DNA of 64,000 nucleotides from Ephydatia muelleri (Eukaryota > Porifera > Demospongiae > Spongillida > Spongillidae), in assembly GCA_013339895.1 (NCBI GenBank), contig JABACO010000017.1, positions 3,425,118-3,489,117 on the forward strand, read 5' to 3'. A model generated the notes under the pieces. The model saw only the letters and a program-made list of their open reading frames with translations. It ran no database searches and was not told the origin of the DNA. Positions 24,830 through 36,626 of this stretch are shown piece by piece (position 1 is the first letter of the stretch; each line of letters begins with the position of its first letter). The translations under genes were made by a program, and so were the position numbers.

Positions 24830-25782
24830 TGTTCTGCAGAATATGGAGACACAAATGCCCCAAGAACAGATAGAGTATTAAAGATTCTAATGAACTAACC
24901 ACTATTCAATACATTTGCATTGAATGATTGTATCATTTTTTAAAGGACAGATTATCAGATTATTTTTCTTTCTGTATGGTACAGATTTCAAACAGTTCTC
25001 ACGATCATATGAATCCATTTAGAATTTGATACATTTTAATTATTTATTCAGAGTCATGAATCCACTCTGGTTTGCCAACCGGAACAGGATAAGGGGAAGA
25101 ATTCCAACGTAAGGTATGATTCCTTATTTGAAGAGTGCATTTAAAAATTATGAGATAAAGAGGAACTACATGTATCTCTTAGGTTTTAATGGTGAATAAA
25201 TTTGTAGTAAACCAATATGCTTTCTCTAGGGTTGTGTGTGTAAAGGATAAAAATCAGTTGACGTTATAATTTATAACATGTATATCAAGCAGTAATTATA
25301 ATTACAATGTCTTCAGTTACTGTGCTTATCTTTTTTTATAGAACTCCAGTGATGAGCTGAGATGGATACGCATTGCAGTTGAGGGCATTCTGGCACACCT
25401 CATTGCAAATCAGTCAAATAGAGGTGAAAGTAGCTGTCATTGGTGAAGTATATAATACTTATAGGAATTGGAGGACCCACACTCAATGAGCACCCAGGTA
25501 GCCCTGCTCCCCTGCAACCACCAGGTCCATCCTGTGTAGCAAGCAGCAGTCACCCACTTGATTACTTTTTGACTGTAAGTAGTGTACAAAATGAACTGAA
25601 GTATACAAATTAACACTATTATTTACATAGGAAAGTGGTGTCAACTTGTTAAATCTAAAGGGAGTGGATAGTAGCAAATACGCCCTAAGCTTGCTAGATG
25701 CTCTGTACAGTGAAGAGGAGCTCAAAACCTCCTCGTTCGTCCCCGTGGGAAAATTCACCTCAAGTGTGAAGCCACAATGATA
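24830..25782 (+). pseudogene. Degenerate copy of the BEN-like element gene
   Basis: Three segments match the BEN-like gene at 44012-46136: an ATGGAGACACAAAT segment at about 24842 (like 45060), the 25341-25428 segment DELRWIRIAVEGILAHL (like 45412-45486) and the 25631-25780 segment VDSSKYALSLLDALYSEEEL (like 45796-45960). The first exons and the C-terminal exon are not found. This points to another, older copy of the same element family. Confidence 0.7.
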
Positions 25783-25865
25783 CAAGATACAATGTATCAA
25801 GTACAAGTACAAGAAAGTAAATGCATTGTCCTTTTCGGAGACATAGACAGAAGACGGGCTTTTAC

Positions 25866-25970
25866 TGAGTGTCATGCGTCATCAAGTGGTGGGCATCAGG
25901 GCAGAGATTGCACCGAAGGCAGAATGAAGCAGTACTATTGGCCAAGTGTGCACCTGCTTGCTTTGAGCAT
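25866..25970 (+). pseudogene. Integrase zinc-binding fragment
   Basis: A short open segment reads CHASSSGGHQGRDCTEGRMK followed by QYYWP, the H2C2-type zinc-binding motif found before integrase cores of Ginger/gypsy-type elements. It is fused in frame downstream of the BEN-like remnant by chance or by nested insertion. A 28-bp palindrome (25968-25995) follows. Confidence 0.55.
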
Positions 25971-26040
25971 AACATGGTCAGGTGACCATGTTATGAGTAG
26001 CGGTTTATGTGAGCAGAAACTGCAATTGACATAACTGAGT

Positions 26041-26520
26041 TTAATTTGATAAACATGTTGTTGAGTTTGAGTTCAAACATTTCCTGTTGCGAAGGCTGAC
26101 CCCACAGATGGTGGTTTTAAGAAGTATTGTGGTTTTTGTATTTAGAGTGTTGTCTAGAGTATGTAATTTGATCCGTGCTTCTAATCCTGACTCATTTTTA
26201 AATGTTCTAAGCATCAGATTTTGCCTTAAAAATTATAGTTAGTTATTGGTATGTCTCTAGCTGCTTGTGACCTTGAGACAACTCATGCCACCAAAGTAGG
26301 AATCAGTAGCACTGCACTACAGCTGAAAAAGTTCATGTTAAAAAGCCTAAGTTGTCCGTCCCTTCTTCAGATATAGTGATGCCCCTACAGTAGATGAATC
26401 TGTACTTACCCTGCCATACACGTGCAGTGTGCACACAGAACAGTGCCATGTAGCTCAAGGTCAACCCAAGGGAGAACAGGTGCTGCTTTTATCTTTTGGG
26501 AATGCCTTACCTATAAGTTG
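26041..26520. other. No supported gene
   Basis: Non-coding AT-rich DNA between element remnants. Confidence 0.35.
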
Positions 26521-26524
26521 ACTC

Positions 26525-26990
26525 ACAACAGTGAAGTATAATACATGCATGCATGCATGTAACATACCTTTCCCATCACTATGCAATGATCGTTTGAATC
26601 ATGTCTGAAGTAATGAATCTTCATTGCTAGAACCCACCTGTCTTTAACATAGCTATCACACCCAGTCATGGCCTTCCAGGCCTGTATGATTAGCAACGTG
26701 ATGGCTATTTGACATACAATTAGAGCCATGTACCTTCAATTCTTGTTGGGTATAAGGACTAGGAGTCGAAGTAAGATATATAGACATATCGCTCCATGTA
26801 ACTTGTGATAGAATGTCTGTTCCTGTTATCCAAGAGGAATCAGGAATTGAGTACTGGTCTTTTAAGAAGCCAAACGTCGTCAATTTAGACAAGTAGTATT
26901 TTTTGGCCACAGCAGAAAGGTCACTGGAGTAGTTATGCATCGCATATGCAATGATGTAATGTTTACTTCCGACGATGACGGGACGCAATT
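26525..26990 (-). pseudogene. Unclassified element-derived protein fragment
   Basis: Two overlapping minus-strand frames (26988-26656 and 26729-26523) appear to be one protein separated by a frameshift. It reads HNYSSDLSAVAKKYYLSK, then WITGTDILSQVTWSDMSIYL, then a YTQQELK motif and a second part with YVKDRWVLAMKIHYFRHDSN. I have a weak impression of the N-terminal part of transposon proteins that carry a YqaJ-type nuclease, but no catalytic domain is present here. Confidence 0.35.
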
Positions 26991-27223
26991 TAAAGAATGA
27001 GGTACAACAAGAGATGCAAACAGTCTATTCTACTATACATTCAAGTTGCATCTTCACCTCATAATTTTGGCTTCTTTCATGTGCTCCAAAGATGGATTGA
27101 AGATGGGTGTGCCACTGAAACGAGTTCATTTGAAAATTTACCTTAGCTGCACTGAGGATGTAGGCCAACCAAATAAATTGCGACAGCAGGCATTATTTGG
27201 AATTGTTTCTCCTGTATGTCACC

Positions 27224-27790
27224 ATGGCAGAAAGAGAAAGAAAGTCGCGTAAATTTACACATATCACTGAGATAATTGAAGAAATTAGAAGAGGTAGGAA
27301 AGTTAAACAAGTAGCTAAAGAATTTTGTGTAGGCCAAACGCAGGTGCATTGAATATTGAAGAATGAAAATGTGTTAAAGAAAGGGCTTGCTAGTGGCAGA
27401 GTACCAAGTCATTCGATGATCGCCACTAACAGATCATCTCATGCAGACATTGATGACGTTGTTTATGCATGGTTTCGTTCTGTGCTACGTTTACTGGTAC
27501 ACGGAAATTGCTACCTGTTTCGCGATGTTTGGTAAAGCACGTGCTATGTATGAAGCAAAAAAAAGAGGGGCAGACAACTTTAAAGCATCTGATGGATGGT
27601 TTAGTCAGTGGCGCTGGCGGCATGCAGTCTTAAAATCAACCATACTTCACAGAGAAGTAGGGGGACGTTGATATGGGAGCAGCTGAAATGAGATAGAAAG
27701 CTTCATAACATATTACAGGATTACAAAACTGAGAGCATATTTAATATGGATGAGCTAGGACTCTTTTACAGAGCAATACCTAACTATAGT
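27224..27790 (+). pseudogene. Tigger/pogo-like transposase remnant (N-terminal)
   Basis: Starts with a basic helix-turn-helix (KVKQVAKEFCVGQTQV), followed by a CENPB-type DNA-binding segment (FKASDGWFSQWRWRH, about 27580-27625) and a fragment of the first catalytic Asp region (FNMDELGLFYRAIP, about 27740). There are stops at about 27350 and 27672 and at least one frame change. Non-functional. Confidence 0.7.
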
Positions 27791-28014
27791 TAAGACCAGA
27801 TATAATAAGGCATAGGAGACGGCATGCCGAATGATGTACATGTAGGCCTACGTAAAACCAGTCGACTAGTAGTAATCACCGACTATTAATTAATCCCTCT
27901 TAGCAAAAAACAACAACTTGCCTTTAAGCCCTCGCTTGGCTTAAGATGCAGTGCATGATACGCAGATGTTTTATGATGTGATTTGATTGCAAATCAGAAC
28001 GTACATGTAAGCGT

Positions 28015-29033
28015 GTGTATACGCGTGGTCAACAAAGAAAGGGACTGGAGCTTGGCCAGAAGTTGGAAGTCATCAGTGAAGTGAAGGCAGGTAAACCAAT
28101 ACCTGACGTACACCTTCTAAAATATTTTGCAAATGGCAGTCCCCATCCATTCCAAGCTAACAAAATAACAAGGTTAAACATCCAGACATTGACTGTGCTG
28201 TTTCCAATTGGTTTCACTCTGTGCGAACCTTTAGAGGTACACATAAATCTCAGCCAGTTTCGAGAGTGTTGATTAAGCATGGGCAATGCATGAAACACGA
28301 GTGAAGGCATGAAGGATTTTACAGCATCTGATGGCTGGTTTTCTAATTGGAGATGGAGGCATAACATTAAGTAAATATGTTACACTGCTTGGAGAAGCCG
28401 CTAAAGTTGATTTACATGCAGCTGAATAAGATATTGAACACATCCTCTTCTTAGCTACAGCCATAGTAACATTTTTAACATGGATGAGTGTGATTTGTTC
28501 TACAGAGCCATTCTAAATAAGAGTTACCTATTGGATAATGAGGGGGACAGTAGACAAGCTGGCAGTGGCTGTAAGGCCATAAAGGCAAAGGACTGCAATT
28601 CTTTGCACTAATGCTACTGGCAGCTGTAAAATAGAACAGACAGTAATTGGCTCTGCTACAAATCCAACCAAAGCCAAACACACACCACGTGCACCATGTC
28701 TTCTGTATTTCAATCACAAAATGCTTGGAACGACACAAAAAACTATATAAGACGGTGGAATAAAGTATTTTTCTGAGAATCCGTAAGTAGACAAGCCAAC
28801 GAGTCGCTCTTTTGCTAGATGGCTTTTCCGGTCATTCTGTTGATTGCACTGATCCACTTAAGCAGGTAACAGTTTATAAATTCCCGCCTAATGTCATATC
28901 TGTGTACCAACCATTGGATCAGGGCATTATTGCCACTTTTAAAGCAGGGTATAAGAGTAGACTACTGTCTAGGCTGGTGGAGAAAATCGCTGATGATGAA
29001 TACCACGGCATTTATTCGGAACAATTATAATTT
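28015..29033 (+). pseudogene. Second Tigger/pogo-like transposase remnant
   Basis: A degenerate HTH start (GQKLEVISEVKAGKPI), a second CENPB-type patch (TASDGWFSNWRWRHN in broken frame, about 28320-28365) and, at 28800-29030, a readable DDE_1 end: LLDGFSGH with the second catalytic Asp and FPPNVISVYQPLDQGIIATFK. Frame changes and stops throughout. It may be a sister copy of the remnant just upstream. A hAT element has inserted immediately after it (29159). Confidence 0.7.
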
Positions 29034-29158
29034 TTTCAACCCCTCGTGGTTTAAGTGTTTTCTCTTGAACTATATGTACAAATCAGATGCTATTTTAGAA
29101 TCTCATAGCCATACACCCCTACTACTGTGTTGCATTCTTGGTAAGTCTTAATCTTTGT

Positions 29159-31599
29159 TAGGCTTAGGCACTATCGGATGCCGCGGCACGGCAGCTGAAT
29201 GTAGGGTCCATAACCGAATGATCCGAATGCGGTATTAATTGCGTGTATTATGTAATTATTGGTTTTGCACAAAACATGAATTTAGTAGAAGGCGTTTATG
29301 CATGAGTATAGCCAAAAAGTGATTTAGACTGATTATCACTGATAACAATGATGTAATACCAGTCGAACAACCGGTTACCAGCTGACAGCTGGTACTGTTA
29401 ACCTGTTGATTGCTATATATTCTCAAATGGAGTCAAGTGAGCCTTGCACGAGTTCATCATCAAAGGAAGGTTTAAAACTAAACGGAGAGGAGAAATTGGC
29501 CAGCGCCTACAGTGATGTGCAAGCACCAAAGCAGTCTTGCCTTGAAAAATCATAGCTGCCAAATCACGCCCACGATCTTCAACCAAAGCCAAACAATGTA
29601 CCTTAAAAGGTATCACTGGGTTCACTAGGAAAAATGAATTCCCTAAAGAGCCTTCACCTCCTATGTATTCTGTATGTATTGTCATGAACAAGTTAACCTC
29701 AAGAAGGACAGGGTTGTACAACACATACAGTCTACAAAACATCAGACAATTAAGGAAGGAAAAGTACATGCAAAGTCTTCAGCAAGGGAAATCTGTCACT
29801 AACTTCCTGGATAAGTTAGATGCTGGGGAGGTCACTGGAGCTTCAGGTGGTGCACTGCAACCTCCTAAAGGATTTGGAAGCAGGACTAGTGAAGAGGCAA
29901 GGATTTGGCGGATTGAGCTTGTTTCATGGTGGATGAAGTGTGGCCTCAGTTTGAATTCCCTTAATGTGTTCGCTCCATTTCTGGAAAAGTATGCTCAGAG
30001 GGTTCCTGATGCATCCCACCTAAGGCAGCTGATCCCAATCATACAGGCCCAAGAACTGGAAAGAGTGAAGAAAGCACTTCAAGGAAGGAGCATTTCCATC
30101 ATATTTGATGGAACAACCAGAGTTTGCGAGGCCTTTGAAGTAGTTGCACGCTACATTGATGAAGAGAGCAACATTCGTCAAATGTTGGTGGCTATGTCAA
30201 TGATCGATGACCAACTTATTGGAGTGACAACAGCACGGGAGATTTATAAGATCATAATGGTTAAGCTTGGTATTGAGGATGAAGACAACATCGCAGCGTT
30301 TATGCGTGACAGAGCATCAGTAAATGACGTTGCAATGGATCGACTATCAGGGGATTTCCAATGCTCAGAAGACATAAAATGCTTTTCCCATACCCTTGAC
30401 CATGTAGACGATAAGTTTAAGTGTGAAACACTCACAAGGTTTTGGGGTAAGTGGCTCAACCTTTTCAGTCATTCACGTAGGGCCAAAAAGATGTTTAATC
30501 AGGTAGTTGGAGTGAGTGTTAAATCCTATTCAGCAACTCGATGCTGGTCAAAGTATGAATGTTTTGAGCAACTGATGAGAGTGTGGGATGTGATTAAGAT
30601 ATTAGATGAGCTGAAAGCAGCTAGCATTAATGAGGCTGGTTCTGCTGTTGAAGCTTACCAGATGTTCACAGACATTCATACAGTGTCCAAGTTAAGGGTG
30701 AAGTTAGCAGCCGTAGTGGATGGAGCACAACCATTTCTAAAAGCTTGCTATAGTTTAGAAGGGGATGGGCCACTAGCTTTTGAGGTGTATGATGAGATTA
30801 AAAAATGTGAACATTTCATTGCCAACCCACATTTTCCTAATCTTTCAGCTATTTGTGCTGAGCTTGGTGGCACACAGCTACCAAGATCAACAGAATATAT
30901 AAGGTTGTAACACCTTGGGGAGGATTGTGTGAGACCAGGATTTGAGTATTTTACAGCAACCATCATGAGGAAGCTTAGACCGCAATTAGATCTTTTTAAG
31001 GCAGCACGATATTTGGTGCCTTGCAGAGCAGTGGAGTTAGGTTTGAATGCTACCTTGTTGGATGAATTGAAGATAATGAAGGTTATTCAAAGAGGGAAAA
31101 TCTCCATTCATAGTTTAGTTCAAGAACTACCCCAGTATTTGGCAGCATGCGATGGCATTTCACTGTCAGTAAATGTGACGATCTTTTGGAAAGAAAGAGC
31201 TACTTTACTTCCTAAATTCTATGCTTTGTTTTGTTGGTACTGCCTTATCCAGCCATCATCGGCTGCTGCTGAGAGGGTTTTCTCTCTACTAAATGACATG
31301 TTCAATGAAAAACAACTTCATGCTTTGCAGGATTATGTTGAAACTGCTGTAATGTTGCGATACAATAATGTTACATTATGAACTCTCTTGGTTTTCTATT
31401 ATGCTTTTTGTTTGATTGGGTGGTTATAAATATGTGATTGTGATCGAATGAAATTGATACAAATAGTGGTCCTACACGTTAATATGATCAACAAACTGTA
31501 TTTAAAAATGTCCTAAATTTGATCCGAATGGCTATCTAAAATTATCCTCCGCGGATATCCGAATGCTAGGGTAAAAAAAGCCTTTAGCGCTCAACCCTA
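29159..31599 (+). mobile_element. hAT element 1 with 8-bp TSD
   Basis: Flanked by the direct repeat ATCTTTGT (29151-29158 and 31600-31607). Left end TAGGCTTAGGCACTA, right end (complement) TAGGGTTGAGCGCTA: short imperfect inverted repeats of hAT type. The 2.44-kb body encodes one hAT transposase on the + strand. Confidence 0.85.
29655..31381 (+). pseudogene. hAT transposase, one stop and one frameshift from intact
   Basis: The long frame from 29663 covers the RNase H-like catalytic region (IIFDGTTRVCEAFEV) and continues to the C-terminal dimerisation domain (LIQPSSAAAERVFSLLNDMF ... ALQDYVETAVMLRYN). A single in-frame TAA at 30908-30910 divides it. Upstream, a BED-type finger (FCMYCHEQV ... 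HIQSTKH) lies in another frame at about 29666-29760, so one frameshift separates finger and catalytic part. With the clear TSD this is a fairly recent insertion that has started to decay. Confidence 0.82.
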
Positions 31600-31607
31600 A
31601 TCTTTGT

Positions 31608-31880
31608 CCTGTTTGAAGTAAGGACCGACGACGTAGGTAACGGTTGCGGTCGCCGCGACCCGTAGTTAACGAAGCAATAAATTTTTTGTATTGGTACATT
31701 GCTCACCTTGTACCCTTGCCTGATCGATCTGTCAAGTTAGTTAATGCGTTGCGTGTTGATTTTTAGCAGAGCGTACAAATGCCTTGCTTCTTCCCGCCCT
31801 GTTGCTGGCAAAATGGGAGTTGCCATATAATAACGATCGTTGGCGAATAATTTCATTCCGCCCTAAATTACAAGCGCAGT
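31608..31880. other. Spacer between two hAT elements
   Basis: Unique DNA of mixed composition; no gene seen. Confidence 0.4.
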
Positions 31881-33557
31881 GTATTAACCAGGGCTCCACC
31901 AGCTAAGATTAGCCAGCCAGTAGCCACCCCTTATTGGTTTTAGCCAGGGATAAATTGTAGCCGATAACAAATAGCCACTTAGCCAATAATAAATGTGAAT
32001 ACGTTTACAGTTCATGCAGTATTACCACACGGACTTGCGGTTCAACATGGCTGAGTCGAGTCGCCCTTCCGAAGAACAAGGTACTAGTACTAATACAAAA
32101 CGGATGCGATTTTCGTTCCTTAATGAATGGTCTCTGAGTTACTTTCAAAAAAACCTTGCATCTAACAAAGCATACTATATCTGCAATCTTAAGCGCAAGC
32201 TTCCATGTGGTGAGAGTAGAGATTGTGGAACTACATACTGTAAGACCACTGGACCTGCAAACCTTCGTTACCATCTTAATAATGCACATGGTTTAGAAGC
32301 CCCTTCGTACCTGAAAGAGCTGGTAGTTCTAGCGAATGATAACAAAGGCTTAAAAAAACAGATGGCCTTGACAACAATGTTTGCTCCAAGTACAGACAGC
32401 GCAAAGACTCAGGTTGAAAAACTTGCTCTAATGGTGTATGAACCTGCGTATGTCGTTCAAACTCCTGCGGGATCCGTATTTCATTAGTGCTTTTTCAGCT
32501 AGCATTCCTCCGGGATTTAAAGAATCTGATCTCACCACTGCAATAATCGAGTATGATAACAAGCTGTGTGAACGTGTAAAGGAACTCCTTAGCAATTCTG
32601 TAGCATCACTGGAGCTGGATGGTGGAAAGGATGTTAATTCCCGAAAGCTAATAGGTTTGGGTGTTTTGAAGGATGGGAGATGCCTTTGTTGGGATCTCTT
32701 AGATACTGATGGTGACACGTTAGATACAGGTTATTATGACAGTCATTACAGATGCAGTACTTAAGATGGAGAAAGATGGCTTATTCATTGCTTCTATTAC
32801 AGTGGACAATGAAGCTTCTCCAAATGCTGGTATCAGTCAAGCTATTACTGAAGGGTCCCTAAAATGGCTTCTTCATTTTTGATGTGGTTGTCACACCCTG
32901 GAATTGCTAATGGAGGATCTGGCAAAAGCAATTCCCTCAGTTGCTTTAGCTATAAAGGTAGCCAAAGATACAGCAAACAACATAAAAAACCACAAACGTC
33001 TTCTTAAAGCATTGAAAACTGCCTAACTGGAGACTCCAGGTCATAATGTTTTGAAAGTAATATTGCCATGCAATACTCGCAAATGGTCAAGTGGCTTCCT
33101 TTGTATAGCTCGTATACTGCAATTACAACATTATTTGATAGCAATGGCTGCTCGAGATGACTTGGAAAGTGAAAATTTTATTTTGCCAGACTTTCAGTTG
33201 CTTGAGTATGCCAGAAGTGCATTGTTTGAGTTCTATTTAGTTGAGCAACTATTGCAATGTGGTTCAGCCAACGTAATCCATCTCTCATTCTTTTGGTACT
33301 CTATCAGTACTAAGGTGAAACAAACTTAGTCTCGTACCCAGACCCAACTATCCGCAGCTGCGGATGGATTACATCACCGCTACGCTTCTAGAGGGTCTGG
33401 TGAAATGCCTAACAAAAGTTGTGCCACGCTTAGGATTTTAGAAGCGTACAATCAGAATGCAGAGCACCCGTGACGTCAGGTGTAGGGTGTAATAAGAGTG
33501 TAATACATTAATTAGCAATATAGTATTTCATTAATTTCTGACATTGGCGCGCGTGGC

Positions 33558-34948
33558 ATGGCAACTGGCATGGCAACAGGCGATACCGACACCATCATCT
33601 TGCAAGCCACTCAGAGACTAGGGTACCCCTCACTTCGTCAGAATCAGTATAAAGCTGTGTTTAGTTTTCTAAACGGAAACGATGTTTTCGTAATCCTTCC
33701 TACTGGAAGCGGCAAATCTTTGTGCTTTGCTGTCTTACCGTTTGCCTTTGATGCTCTTCACGGGCGTGTTGGGAGTATTGTAATCGTCATATCGCCACTT
33801 ATTGCTTTAATGAAGGACCAAGTAAGTTTATTGTGCTAATGCAAGTGCTGCACTTACAGCTCCATATCACTATAGGTCACTGCTCTTAACGCTAAAGGTG
33901 TTTCAGCAGCGTGTGTTAGTAGCGACGTGGATGACCGCATTCAACGTGAAAGAGTTCTAAGAGGCGAGGTTCAAATCATTTTCATAGGTCCTGAAATGTT
34001 GATGCGAAACACGACCTGGAGAGAAATGCTAAGAACTCCAGTGTACCAAAGTAATTTGGTAGCTTTTGTAATCGACGAGGTCCACTGTGTCACCAAATGG
34101 TTAGAAATTCTGTCTACGTTGATTGATGCTTATTTTTATATACTCTTTCTTATAGGGGTGATTACTTTCGACAAGAATTCAAAAACCTTGGTGCAGTAAG
34201 AAGTTTGATTCCATCACACATACACATCATGGCGATGACAGCAACTGCCACTACAGCAACTAGAGAGAATGTCATCACTACGCTGGGACTCATTGACCCA
34301 GTAATGATTCTTGCATCTCCAGATAAGCCTAACATCACATACACTGTGCGCGAGAAAGGGAGCATAGAGAGTGTCTTTACACCACTTGTTGCACAACTAA
34401 GAGCTTCTAGATGTAGCCTGCCAAGGGTAATAATCTTCTGTAGAACATGTGAAGAATGCTCGGAATTATATCATTTCTTTTATTCTTCGCTGAAACAAGA
34501 GTTCACAGATCCTGTTGGAGCTCCAAATTTAGCCATATTTCGTCTTGTAGACATGTACACTGGGGTAACTCGTAAGCCCATTCGAGATTCAATAATAACC
34601 TCATTTGGGAAAAGCAATGCCCCACTCCGTGTTGTTATATGTACTATAGCCTTTGGGATGGGCATAGATTGTGCAGATGTACGTCAAGTTATACACTGGG
34701 GGCCTTCTTCAGACATAGAATCTTATGTCCAGGAGTGTGGCCGAGCTGGTAGAAATGGCCTTCCATCTAATGCATTACTGTTTTGGAAAAAGTCAGACTT
34801 CAGGTTTCAAACTGTTAGTAAAGAAATGGAGCTCTACTGCAGAGGCCAAGAAGTATGCAGAAGGGCTACACTGATGTCATATTTTGACTGTACACATGAG
34901 TGCATTTCTGTAGGCTGTATCATCACCAAGGATATCAATCAATTTTAG
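33558..34948 (+). CDS. RecQ-like superfamily 2 helicase encoded by TIR element
   Basis: Exons 33558-33821, 33876-34099 and 34156-34948, all phase-consistent, 426 residues. ATP-dependent 3'-5' helicase core of RecQ type. Motifs in order: LGYPSLRQNQ (Q/0 motif), Walker A LPTGSGKS, SPLIALMKDQ (Ia), IDEVHCVTKW (II, with DEVH for DEAH), AMTATAT (III), VIIFCRT (IV), IAFGMGIDCADVRQVIHWG (V) and QECGRAGRNG (VI). Both RecA lobes are therefore complete. The zinc-binding domain is cut short after the RRATLMSYF region, and no winged-helix or HRDC domain follows; the last residues probably come from the deletion junction. It could still be translated. A role in element replication or excision is an inference. 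Confidence 0.85.
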
Positions 34949-35064
34949 AGTGCTGTTGATAGAAAGGCACAGGCCAAGTTTCTGCAGCCTTGCGTACACC
35001 TATATATGGTGGGAGATGAAAATTCGCAATATTTAAAATCCTTGTGACTCAATAGAAAAAGTAC

Positions 35065-35913
35065 CTGTTTTGCAGCATGTCCTGAATAAAGAATTAAAGA
35101 TGTGAAGAGGTGTGCAAGGGTGCTCCTTCCGTGGGACTTGACGAGGATTCCTATACAGCTAGCCATTGTACATTGCCGCCTTGAGCTGTTTCTTGGAATG
35201 CTAGCATTTAGGATGCCTGTCAGAACTGGAGCTACGTGCTGCAATGCAGTGAATTGATTCTCCCATGCATCAGATGTAAAGATTCCTGGGTTAGATCCGT
35301 TTAATGTGACAGTGCAATCTCTAGATGTGAGAATGTTTTTCATCTCTTGGCGAATCGTCCTGTGGATTCTCGCCAGCAAATGATTCCTCACTGCCTGAGA
35401 TTTAAATGAATGGTTTGCAAAGGCTTGTTTAGAGTTGCGACCTAATGACTTTGCGATCGCTCCCCTTGTCGGGGACAATTCATATCTTCTCTCGCGGCCT
35501 TTATAGGTCACAACAATCTAAAGAATATCCAATAAAGTAACCATTATTGAAACACGCAGCCTCACCTTAACGGCCTTTCCGCTTTGTTGAGTGCTGGCTT
35601 TTCGTTTTGTGCCTTTGCTTTCCGACGTCATTGCAGAATCACAGCTGCGGAGAGATTCATGGAGTTTGGATACAAACTCGCCTTTTAATCTTCCAACTTT
35701 TTCCTTCAGTGCACTAAAATTGCCGATGGAATTGAAACACTTCGTGCACAAGTACCCCGTAGTGTACTCTTTTGTCGCTTCATTCCTAGCGACCCCAGCC
35801 TCGCATGCCAAATCGACTAACGCAGCAGCGTTATGCTCTGACTCTTGACTAGAAAGTAGCCTTCTTTTCTTGGAATCGAGGACGGGAGCAACACAAAGCT
35901 TGCAGCGATTCAT
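35065..35913 (-). CDS. Cys-rich (ZAD-like) element protein, 3' truncated
   Basis: Two exons on the minus strand, 35913-35566 and 35517-35065, in phase, 267 residues before a good donor (CAG-GTACTT) with no downstream exon. The N-terminus has paired cysteines (CKLC near residue 4 and CTKC near residue 55) around a helix, resembling a ZAD-type zinc domain. A basic linker KRKAS follows. The second exon holds a conserved-looking region (GIFTSDAWENQFTALQHVAP ... ILVKSHGRSTLAHLFTSLIL) I cannot assign. The position, convergent with the helicase and inside identical TIRs, suggests it is the element's own DNA-binding or catalytic protein, but no DDE triad is visible. Confidence 0.6.
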
Positions 35914-36626
35914 TAGTGCAAATTTGAGACCGAATGACGCGATTTGACACTTTAGACGTCATATTTATTACATAACATCGACTTCCCCGTCTGGCACAAC
36001 TTTTGTTAGGCATTTCACCAGACCCTCTAGAAGCGTAGCGGTGATGTAATCCATCCGCAGCTGCGGATAGTTGGGTCTGGGTACGAGACTAAAACAAACT
36101 GTGATCAACCTGCGTCAAAAAGGTTTTCACCCTGAAGCAAATGCACTTGAAGAAAAAATGAAACGACAGCTGCTTATGGAAGAGTCAGGAGTGTTCCATT
36201 TGTGTCTTATCTTGTGGCCAGAGACAGTAAACCTTCCAAATCTGCAAAGATATGCTAACAGAGAAATAGAATTTCTTGTTATGCGTCAGTGGAAGAAGTG
36301 GCAGAAGTTTGCAGATAGTGTTGGTCTTCCACAGGAATATCGCACCTCTGATCCTCAAACAGATGACGAAAAGCAAACTAATTTCATCCTCAGCTGTCGT
36401 TCAGATTTGATGAAGCATGTTACCACTGGGGATACAGCCATCCGTACTGCTAGAGCCCATTTTCTGAGGGAGAGCAAAATAGCTGAAGAAAAGTTAAAGC
36501 ATTGTGATAAATTGCCTAAGCCATCGAAGGATTCAAAGGCACATGCATTTAACCTTAAAGCATACTGGGAAAGTATTGGAGCAGATATACCTGCATTATT
36601 TGTATTGTACTACATGTACGTCTTAA

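Larger units (their letters stand above)
33327..36091. mobile_element. TIR element carrying a RecQ-like helicase, 9-bp TSD
   Basis: Terminal inverted repeats of 100 bp (33327-33426 and 35992-36091) are identical base for base and begin TAGTCTCGTACCCAGACCCA. The TSD AAACAAACT is at 33318-33326 and 36092-36100. Each TIR contains the 14-bp palindrome TCCGCAGCTGCGGA. The element has two convergent gene parts: a RecQ-like helicase (+) and a Cys-rich protein (-). Neither is a recognisable transposase. A 9-bp TSD is typical of Mutator-like elements, but no MULE transposase is seen, so classification is open. Both genes lack their 3' ends, so this is probably an internally deleted copy of a larger element. 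Confidence 0.93.
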
